Below are positions 55,901-64,000 of a stretch of DNA of 64,000 bases, piece after piece. This DNA is from Molanna angustata. Lineage: Eukaryota; Arthropoda; Insecta; Trichoptera; Molannidae. Positions within the stretch are counted from its first letter, which is position 1. The number at the start of each line of letters is the position of its first letter. The notes beneath the pieces were generated by a model. The model saw nothing but the letters and a program-made list of their open reading frames with translations. It did not search any database and was not told where the DNA came from. Location of the stretch: NCBI GenBank assembly GCA_963576475.1, contig OY754979.1, positions 33,697,778 through 33,761,777 on the forward strand, read 5' to 3'. A program made the translations under genes and the position numbers.

Positions 55901-57007
55901 CAAAGTTTTCTTTTCACATATTGCAAAGTGTAATTATGTCATTGGACCTGATCTATGATAAAAACATCATGTATTCATCAAGGGGTACAAAGTTTTCTTT
56001 TCACATATTGCAAAGTGTAATTATGTCATTGGACCTGATCTATGATAAAAACATCATGTATTCATCAAGGGGTACAAAGTTTTCTTTTCACATATTGCAA
56101 AGTGTAATTATGTCATTGGACCTGATCTATGATAAAAACATCATGTATTCATCAAGGGGTACAAAGTTTTCTTTTCACATATTGCAAAGTGTAATTATGT
56201 CATTGGACCTGATCTATGATAAAAACATCATGTATTCATCAAGGGGTACAAAGTTTTCTTTTCACATATTGCAAAGTGTAATTATGTCATTGGACCTGAT
56301 CTATGATAAAAACATCATGTATTCATCAAGGGGTACAAAGTTTTCTTTTCACATATTGCAAAGTGTAATTATGTCAATGGACCTGATCTATGATAAAAAC
56401 ATCATGTATTCATCAAGGGGTACAAAGTTTTATTTTCACATATTGCAATGTGTAATTATGTCATTGGACCTGATCTATGATAAAAACATCATGTATTCAT
56501 CAAGGGGTACAAAGTTTTCTTTTCACATATTGCAAAGTGTAATTATGTCATTGGACCTGATCTATGATAAAAACATCATGTATTCATCAAGGGGTACAAA
56601 GTTTTCTTTTCACATATTGCAAAGTGTAATTATGTCATTGGACCTGATCTATGATAAAAACATCATGTATTCATCAAGGGGTACAAAGTTTTCTTTTCAC
56701 ATATTGCAAAGTGTAATTATGTCATTGGACCTGATCTATGATAAAAACATCATGTATTCATCAAGGGGTACAAAGTTTTATTTTCACATATTGCAATGTG
56801 TAATTATGTCATTGGACCTGATCTATGATAAAAACATCATGTATTCATCAAGGGGTACAAAGTTTTCTTTTCACATATTGCAAAGTGTAATTATGTCATT
56901 GGACCTGATCTATGATAAAAACATCATGTATTCATCAAGGGGTACAAAGTTTTCTTTTCACATACTGCAAAGTGCAATTATGTCATTGGACCTGATCTAT
57001 GATAAAA
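52985..57007 (+). repeat. Tandem array: 45 copies of an 87-bp unit plus degenerate edges
   Basis: Full units run from 53065 to 56979 (45 x 87 = 3915), each starting ATGTCATTGGACCTGATCTA. A diverged unit precedes (52985-53064, with a TTAAAAAAACATC variant) and a partial unit follows (56980-57007). Variation is limited to a few linked sites: TCATTG/TCAATG (units 2, 5, 9, 18, 19, 21, 26, 39 have A), and CTTTTC/ATTTTC together with CAAAG/CAATG (units 6, 13, 15, 21, 26, 39, 43). Unit 45 has two private changes. Because 87 is 29 codons, a 1338-codon frame runs through the array. I treat it as a non-coding minisatellite. Confidence 0.96.
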
Positions 57008-57082
57008 AAATTATATTAGGTATGTACCTACAGAACGATAAAAAAAAATTCTTCCACGAATTGTGTGTAAATATTTTTTAAT

Positions 57083-57170
57083 GATTTCTCCACTGCCGGG
57101 AATCGAATCCAGAACGCCCGCACAGAAGTTAAACGGATTACCACTATGACACGACGGTCAACAGTTAATA
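57083..57170 (-). repeat. SINE S1 head, antisense
   Basis: TCTCCACTGCCGGGAATCGA, ATCCAGAACGCCCGCACAGA and ATGACACGACGGTCAAC hold the B and A boxes. It lies 75 bases from the end of the 87-bp array. Confidence 0.72.
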
Positions 57171-57755
57171 AATTTCAAGGCCATTTTATAAATTGGTTTA
57201 GTATCTTACCACGCATTGAGGTTCATAGCCTGAAGCTACAGTCCGACTTTGTTATACATACGTTTCACATTTTGACCAAATTAAGTGAGTATATAAAATA
57301 TATGAAACTTTAAACGACAAGCTTGCTGACATAGTAACATACATTGCCATATGCACAGTAGGTATATATGTACATACTCAAAATTATATAACATACAACG
57401 TGGTTCTATATTGGCACATAAGATTACGTCATTCATGTGGGTCACTAAATCGGGTGTCAAGTGTACAACTATTTTGGGATTTATTGTTTGTCTAGTCTAG
57501 GAGTTTGGTGATGTATTGAGAGACAGACACTCCGGTAAATATTATAATTTATTAAGAAAGCAAATCTTACCAATTTACAGTGTACAATGCTTTAATACAC
57601 TCGACATATCAGCGAGCTCTCTTAGTGCGTTTAGGACAGCTGTCTACTCCTTTATTTCCTTATACTTTCATTTAATCAGCTGTCTTATTTTGGTGTTTTT
57701 TTTATATACTAATTAATTGATCTTACATTATTTGTAATCAATGTTAATTATCATA
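57171..57755. other. Unassigned sequence, possible LINE trace at 57516-57716
   Basis: A frame with CFNTLDISASSLSAFRTAVY resembles the LP..I...xSLxxFK..L end of LINE ORF2s, but the match is too short to assign. Confidence 0.3.
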
Positions 57756-57978
57756 TTGAATAATGCATGGAGTTTTCACTGGTCCACTAATAAAGCAATG
57801 TACATTGTCTGTTTTATAAATTGTGTAGACTGTATAACTATCTATCAACCAATAAATAAATATTATCCTATTGAATAATTCATGGAGTTTTCACTGGTCC
57901 ACTAATAAAGCAATGTACATTGTCTGTTTTATAAATTGTGTAGACTGTATAACTCTCTATCAACCAATAAATAATTAA
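57756..57978 (+). repeat. Tandem duplication of a 115-bp segment
   Basis: TTGAATAATGCATGGAGTTT to ATCAACCAATAAATAAATAT (57756-57870) is repeated from 57871 with only a few substitutions (ATGCATGG/ATTCATGG, CTATC/CTCTC). Confidence 0.92.
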
Positions 57979-58059
57979 ACTACTTTTTTTCAAAACTGCC
58001 TTAGTATGGGATTAAGCCCAAATAGTAAATAGGACTGGATTAATTTATTGACTTTTTAT

Positions 58060-58240
58060 TTTGCATTGCTTTTCCGGCAATGCATTATAAAACCGCCAGT
58101 AGGTATATAAGATTGCACTGGACTACCGAGTTCTCGGCAAAATACCAAAACCTGTCCCAAAGACAGTGGAAGAGCTTGGTGGTGGAGGATATGCGGGCAT
58201 GTGATGTTTCTGAGGACGAAACTTACCAACTAACGGGGGT
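58060..58240 (+). pseudogene. Possible decayed LINE tail
   Basis: A frame reads AKYQNLSQRQWKSLVVEDMR then ACDVSED. The [DE]MRxCxVSED order occurs at some LINE C-termini. A weak call. Confidence 0.25.
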
Positions 58241-58244
58241 TTTC

Positions 58245-58440
58245 AGCCCAGAGAAGCAATATTAATTGGTGATTTTTTTAAACATAAATATTATGTTGAC
58301 TTCCGTGGCACAGTTTGTTATATTTCTAGCAGGGTAGAAATTTGTTTTAAGTTGTGTCTCACGCAAATATCGCTTCTCTGGGTAGGTTGGAAGAAATTTC
58401 CAAATGGCAACATGCAACTTGCGCAGAGTCCAGAAGTTTT
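58245..58440. repeat. SINE S1 pieces, one with the B box deleted
   Basis: TTTCAGCCCAGAGAAGCAAT (58245, antisense body) is followed by a sense head TGACTTCCGTGGCACAGTTT (58299) that jumps to CTAGCAGGGTAGAAATTTG and the body TCTCTGGGTAGGTTGGAAGA, GCAACTTGCGCAGAGTCCAG. Confidence 0.6.
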
Positions 58441-58503
58441 ATTTATATGCTGGGATTCGACCATGGATGCTTGACAATCTATATACCTACTAGCAAACGA
58501 TAG

Positions 58504-59240
58504 TCCAACTGTCGAATCGTTCATGAGAATTCAATTCTCTGAATGAATCGACATTATTAAGCCAAGATGCGTGTACGAAGGAATATTTTGTTTGGCGTAG
58601 TGGACTTTTTGCATGCTAATAACACCAACTAGAGGCCTCGCAGCATGTATGTTCCCATACATGGATTTACTCAGAATTAGGAGTAGAACATTTTATGTGA
58701 GTTTTGTGTGTCTGTGTGTGTGTCTGTGTGTCTGTCCGTCCCCCCCTTATAACTTTTGATCCGCTCAATTAACAGAGCCCAAAATTTCAGAATATATAAA
58801 TAGTTATAGGCCTACAAAATTTTTATACTCAGAATTGTGAATTTTGGTTTCAGTCAGGGGTTATCAACTTTTGAAATTTAGGTTTATTTTTCCATGTATC
58901 TCAGAAATCGTAAAAGCTAGAACGCAGAAAATTGGTATAATCATAGACAAATACAAAATCTCAAATATTTTTTTTTTTAAAATTCCAGGGTTTCTCAAAC
59001 ATTTTTTATTAAGAAAAATATTTTTTTATGATAAATTTATGAGTTTAACTGCCTATAATTGACTGACCTCCATACTATCCTATCTTGACATACATACCTA
59101 GTTACATGTGTTTTATAGAAAACCAAATATCTTTAAATATTACATAATTTGTATTTATGGGTTTATAGTTTGGTACTTATTCTTCAACTATACATACTAT
59201 AGCTATCGACAGTTGGATCTCATGTGTTACATGCAACTAG
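58504..59240 (+). mobile_element. Helitron-like non-autonomous element H4
   Basis: The 5' end is TCCAACTGTCGAATCGTTCA with the hairpin GAGAATTCAATTCTC. A TG-rich run lies at 58706-58733, followed by CCCCCCTTATAACTTTTGAT. The 3' end is ATCGACAGTTGGATCTCATG, TGTTACATGCAACTAG, T. Confidence 0.85.
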
Positions 59241-59250
59241 TTAATAATAA

Positions 59251-60279
59251 TCCAACTGTCGATTTGTTCAGGAGAACTTTGTTCTCTTAACATATCGACA
59301 ATGTATCAAGCCAGAATACGCGAGAATTGTATGGAGAGGTCTACTTTTTTCACGGCTTTTCCAACTTTGAAGTCAAAAAACACCAACTTAGAGGCTTCGC
59401 AGCATATATGTTCCATACACGGATTTACTCAGAATTCGGAGTAGAACATTTCGTGTGTCTGTGTGTGTGTCTGTGTGTGTGTGTCTGTGTGTGTGTCTGT
59501 GTGTGTGTCCCCCCCCCCCTTATAACTTTTCATCCGCTCAATTTAAAGAGCCCAAAATTTCAGAATATGTAAACAGTTATAGGCCTACAAAACTTTTATA
59601 CTCAGAATTTCGAATTTTTGTTTCAGTCAGGGGTTATCAACTTTTGAATTTTTATTTTATTTTTCCATATATCTCAGAAACCATAAAAGCTAGAACGCTG
59701 AAAATTGGTACAAACATAGAAAAATAAAAAATCTCTAATTAATTTTTTCAAAAAAATTCCAGGGTTTCTCAAACATTTTTTATTAAGAAAAATATTTTTT
59801 TTAAGATAAATTTATGAGTTTAACTGCCTATATTTCCAAAACTTATACAATTATCGAAAAAAGCCGAAACACCCCAACTAGATAATTTAATTTTCTATAA
59901 AAAATATTAACATTGTAGTAGAAGATCTCAATTTTTTTAACAATTTTTTTTAAAAATTGAATTTAGTGACGACATTGCTTCATACATTTTGGATGGCAGT
60001 CGCCTATACACAATACGTAAGAAGACTTAATAGTTTGATACTTCATCTCCAAACATACATACCATCATGCTATTTTCATATTCTGGGTAGGAAAAAAGGA
60101 ACTTCCTCCATACTATCCTATCTTGACATACATACCTACATAATATATGTTGTATAGAAAACAAAATATCTGAAAATATTCAATAATTTGTATTTACGGG
60201 TTTATAGTTTGGTACATATTCTTCAACTATACATACTATCGCTATCGACAGTTGGATCTCATGTGTTACATGCAACTAG
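59251..60279 (+). mobile_element. Helitron-like non-autonomous element H5
   Basis: It starts 10 bases after the CTAG of H4 with TCCAACTGTCGATTTGTTCA and the stem GAGAACTTTGTTCTC. A TG microsatellite lies at 59453-59510, then a C run. It ends in ATCGACAGTTGG, hairpin and CTAG at 60276-60279. Confidence 0.87.
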
Positions 60280-60761
60280 TTTGATACTAATCTCCAAACA
60301 TACATACATACCATCATGCTGTTTTCACATTCTGGGTAGGATCAAAGGACTGACCTCCATACTATCCTATCTTGACATACATATACCTAGGTACCTACAT
60401 GTGTTGTATAGAAAACAAATCTCAATTTTTCTCAAACATTTTTTATAAAAATTGAATTTAGTGACGACATTGCTTCATACAATTTGTATGGCAGTCGCTT
60501 ATACACAATATGTAAGAAGACTTAATAGTTTGATATGTACCTACTTAATATCCAAACATACATACAGAACCATCATGCTGTTTTCATATTCCGGGTAGGA
60601 AAAGAGGACTGACCTCCATACTGTCCTATCTTGACATACATACCAACATATGTTAAAATATTAAATAATTTGTATTTATGGGTTTATAGTTCGGTACTTA
60701 TTCTTCAACTATACATACTATCGCTATTGACAGTTGGATCTCATGTGTTACATGCAACTAG
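60280..60761 (+). mobile_element. Helitron-like 3'-half copies in tandem (H6)
   Basis: Directly after the CTAG of H5 the 3' half is repeated: TTTGATACTAATCTCCAAAC, CCTCCATACTATCCTATCTT, an internal segment, a second partial round, then ATTGACAGTTGGATCTCATG, TGTTACATGCAACTAG. No 5' end is present. Confidence 0.75.
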
Positions 60762-60887
60762 TAATAGTAAATTTTATTTAGACGTAAAAACATATTATAT
60801 AAAAATTAATACATCTAGTATAAACAAAAAAATATATAAATTTTTTTTTTTGAAACAATACGTATTGTAAGAGTTTGACAATTATAA

Positions 60888-61680
60888 CTAGTTGCATGTA
60901 ACACATGAGATCCAACTGCGACAGCGATAGTATGTATAGTTGAAGAATAAGTACCAAACCCATAAATACAAATTATTTATTATTTTATGATATTTAGTTT
61001 TCTATACAACACATGTACCTAGGTAGTCAAGATAGGATAGTATAGAGGTCAGTCTTTTTTTCCTACCCGGAATATGAAAACAGCATGATGGTATATGTAT
61101 ATTGTATGTTTAGAGATGAAGTATCAAACTATTAAGTCTTCTTTGATATTGTGTATAGGTAGGTGACTACCATACAAATTGTATGAAGCGATGTCGTCAC
61201 TAAATTTTTATAAAAATTGTTATAAAAAAATTGAGATGTACTGCTACAATGTTAATATTTTTTATATAAAATTAAATTATCTAGTTGGGGTGTTTCGGTT
61301 TTTTTCGATATTTTAAAAATAAATGGAAATATAGGCGGTTAAACTCATAAATTTATCATAAAAAAAATACTTTTCTTAATAAAAAATGTTTGAGTAACCC
61401 TGGAATTTTTTTGAAAAAATTGATTTGAGATTTTGTATTTGTCTATGTTTATACCAATTTTCAGCGTTCTAGCTTTTATGGTTTCTGAGATATAAGGAAA
61501 ATTAAAATAAAAATTCAAAAGTTGATAACCCCTGACTGAAACAAAAATTCAAAATTCCGAGTATAAAAGTTTTGTAGGCCTGTAACTGTTTATATATTCT
61601 GAAATTTTAGGCTCTGTAAATTGAGCGGATCAAAAGTTATAAGGGGGGGACGGACACACACACAGACACACAGACACACA

Positions 61681-61741
<61 letters not shown>

Positions 61742-61957
61742 ACACACAGACACACGAAATGTTCTACTCCGAATTCTGAGTAAATCCGTGTATGGAACAT
61801 ATATGCTGCGAAGCCTCTAAGTTGGTGTTTTTTGACTTCAAAGTTGGAAAAGCCGTGAAAAAAGTAGACCTCTCCATACAATTCTCGCGTATTCTGGCTT
61901 GATACATTGTCGATATGTTAAGAGAACAAAGTTCTCCTGAACAAATCGACAGTTGGA
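60888..61957 (-). mobile_element. Helitron-like non-autonomous element H7
   Basis: A complete copy in the opposite orientation to H5: CTAG at 60888-60891, (CA)n at 61652-61757, GAGAACAAAGTTCTC at 61922-61936, and TCCAACTGTCGATTTG read from 61957. It is of the same subfamily as H5 and H8. Confidence 0.87.
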
Positions 61958-62734
61958 CTATGGAGAACAATAATAGTTTTTAAATATGGATTCAGAACCT
62001 AGCCTTCTGGTTTCTTTTATGTTTGGTGGCAAACTATTATATATTTTTAGACCTTTATGGTATAAACTATTTTGTGTAGGTACTTGTTAATCTCGTTTTT
62101 GAAGTCTTAAATCCTGACATCCTCTCGCCGGGTTAATTAGGTACCTTCTATCTTTCCAGTTCATATGGGATCAGCCCTTGTAATACGCAGTCTTCACGTC
62201 TTTCTGTCCCGCGTAGGGTTCTTTCTTAAAACTGGATATTACCGACCAACGGCAAAAAAATAAGATACTTACCTATAAAATTTGAAAAGATTTTTAATGA
62301 ATTATTTGAGCTCTCCGTAAAACGATCTCCTAATTTGGAGTTGCTCTTCAAATCTGTATTATCCGTGAAACAAAACTCCAATATATTAAATTAAAACTTA
62401 ATACTTCGCAAATTTTAATTAATCTGTCAAAAATAAGGTTTAATCATTGTGAATATAAAATGCCTGATTTATTACTAAATAAACGATGTCAACGAAATAT
62501 TCGTTGCAGCTTAATAAACATACATATCTGCGTCGAAATATAGTAATGATCATTTAACAAGTACACCATATTAAATAATGCAGGTAATACTATTATGCAA
62601 TAGCTTTTTAATATAAAAATAGCCTCTAGCAGTATACAAACCGGAAATCAACAGATTGAAATATCAACTACCAATCTGTGCTAAAGATGAAGAGAGAATG
62701 TGCACACATAAGTAGGTAGGTACTTCAACTGCAT
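61958..62734. other. Unassigned sequence between H7 and H8
   Basis: 62100-62240 (CATCCTCTCGCCGGGTTAAT, TTCACGTCTTTCTGTCCCGC) is less AT-rich but has no coding or splice signal that I can support. Confidence 0.35.
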
Positions 62735-62805
62735 ATAATAATAATAATAATAATAAACACTTTCTTGAACCCTATGCAAGTGGCGAGTTTAATGCCGTAT
62801 GTACC
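62735..62805 (-). repeat. (AAT)n and SINE S1 tail fragment
   Basis: An ATAATAATAATAATAATAAA run is followed by CACTTTCTTGAACCCTATGC and AAGTGGCGAGTTTAATGCCG, the S1 tail read antisense. Confidence 0.6.
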
Positions 62806-62919
62806 TATATATTATATTTTATTTATTTATTTATATTATGGAAAACCAGCAGTACACACAAAAGATAATATACGGCAGTAATACATTTATTCCATCTATT
62901 GAGAATATTTTAATTATCA

Positions 62920-63725
62920 CTAGTTGCATGTAACACATGAGATCCAACTGTCGACAGCGATAGTATGTATAGTTGAAGAATAAGTACCAAACCCATAAAT
63001 ACAAATTATTTTTTATTTTATGATATTTAGTTTTCTATACAACACATGTACCTAGGTAGTTAAGATAGGATAGTATGGAGGTCAGTCTTTTTTTCCTACC
63101 CGGAATATGAAAACAGCATGATGGTATATGTATATTGTATGTTTAGAGATGAAGTATCAAACTATTAAGTCTTCTTTGATATTGTGTATAGGTGACTACC
63201 ATACAAATTGTATGAAGCGATGTCGTCACTAAATTCAATTTTTATAAAAATTGTTAAAAAAATTTGAGATGTACTGCTACAATGTTAATATTTTTTATAT
63301 AAAATTAAATTATCTAGTTGGGGTGTTTCGGCTTTTTTCGATATTTTAAAAAAAAATGGAAATATAGGCAGTTAAACTCATAAATTTATCATAAAAAAAA
63401 TACTTTTCTTAATAAAAAATGCTTGAGAAACCCTGGAATTTTTTTGAAAAAATTTATTTGAGATTTTGTATTTGTCTATGTTTATACCAATTTTCAGCGT
63501 TCTAGCTTTTATGGTTTCTGAGATATAGGGAAAAATAAAATAAAAATTCAAAAGTTGATAACCCCTGACTGAAACAAAAATTCAAAATTCCGAGTATAAA
63601 AGTTTTGTAGGCCTGTAACTGTTTATATATTCTGAAATTTTAGGCTCTATAAATTGAGCGGATCAAAAGTTATAAGGGGGGGACGGACACACACACACAG
63701 ACATACACACACACACACACACACA

Positions 63726-63764
<39 letters not shown>

Positions 63765-63986
63765 ACACACACACACAGACACACGAAATGTTCTACTCCA
63801 AATTCTGAGTAAATCCGTGTATGGAACATATATGCTGCGAAGCCTCTAAGTTGGTGTTTTTTGACTTCAAAGTTGGAAAAGCCGTGAAAAAAGTAGACCT
63901 CTCCATACAATTCTCGCGTATTCTGGCTTGATACATTGTCGATATGTTAAGAGAACAAAGTTCTCCTGAACAAATCGACAGTTGGA
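62920..63986 (-). mobile_element. Helitron-like non-autonomous element H8
   Basis: Complete and nearly identical to H7 apart from CA-run length and scattered substitutions. CTAG is at 62920-62923, (CA)n at 63688-63783, and the TCCAACTGTCGATTTG start is read from 63986. Confidence 0.87.
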
Positions 63987-64000
63987 CTATATTTACATAT

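Noticed and set aside
53065..57081. A 1338-codon + strand open frame as a repetitive structural protein
   Set aside because: The frame exists because the unit is 29 codons without a stop. There is no signal peptide, unique domain or splice context, the variants are not biased to synonymous sites, and both array edges decay as non-coding DNA does. Kept as a finding but not annotated as CDS.
59327..63910. CVCVCV-rich frames with MYGEVYFFHGFSNFEVKK ends
   Set aside because: These are Helitron-like 5' parts read through the CA/TG microsatellite. They occur identically in H5, H7 and H8 and in both orientations, with no Rep or helicase motif.

Overview
The window is a piece of an AT-rich animal nuclear genome, almost certainly an insect. 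The evidence is spliced genes with GT-AG introns, tRNA-derived SINEs, many 5'-truncated LINE ends, a pogo-like DNA transposon, non-autonomous Helitron-like elements and long perfect tandem arrays. The LINE tails and the frequent TAGGTAGGTAC strings are of the kind common in moths and butterflies. The order is an inference, and no bacterial or plasmid feature is present.

Two host genes can be read. (1) Hop2 (PSMC3IP/TBPIP), the meiotic homologous-pairing protein, lies on + in three exons (1088-1313, 2559-2817, 4019-4145) that join in frame to 203 codons plus a stop. (2) A secreted M12B (ADAM/ADAMTS/reprolysin-type) metalloproteinase lies on -. Four exons (50700-50602, 18317-17771, 9377-9230, 8386-8257) join in perfect phase into 308 codons: prodomain, basic cleavage sites, and the first strands and helix of the catalytic domain. 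One intron of this gene is 32 kb. A fifth candidate exon at 329-244 is phase-compatible with the fourth. If it is real, Hop2 is nested on the opposite strand inside a 7.9-kb intron of the protease gene. The zinc-binding exons and the signal-peptide exon lie outside what I can identify.

Region by region: 0-4.4 kb holds candidate exon E and Hop2, with introns largely made of repeats. 4.4-7.4 kb is a LINE tail blown up by 143 copies of a 19-bp unit born from its own codons. 7.5-8.2 kb is a Helitron-like copy. 8.2-10.1 kb holds protease exons D and C and a LINE with target-site duplications. 10-17.7 kb is repeats and decayed LINEs. 17.8-18.3 kb is protease exon B. 18.5-26.7 kb holds minisatellites, Helitron-like, pogo-like and foldback repeats. 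27-50 kb is the rest of the giant intron, with at least six LINE families, SINEs, MITEs and a (TA)122 tract. 50.6 kb is protease exon A. 51-57 kb holds two related foldback elements and a 45-copy array of an 87-bp unit. 57-64 kb holds SINEs and a cluster of Helitron-like copies in opposing orientations.

The most notable structures are the 19-bp array seeded inside a LINE, the 87-bp array with linked variants, the Helitron-like family (TC start, CTAG end with a hairpin, subterminal inverted repeats, internal CA microsatellite) and the probable nested Hop2/protease arrangement. The very long open frames in the two arrays are by-products of repeat length and are not annotated as proteins.
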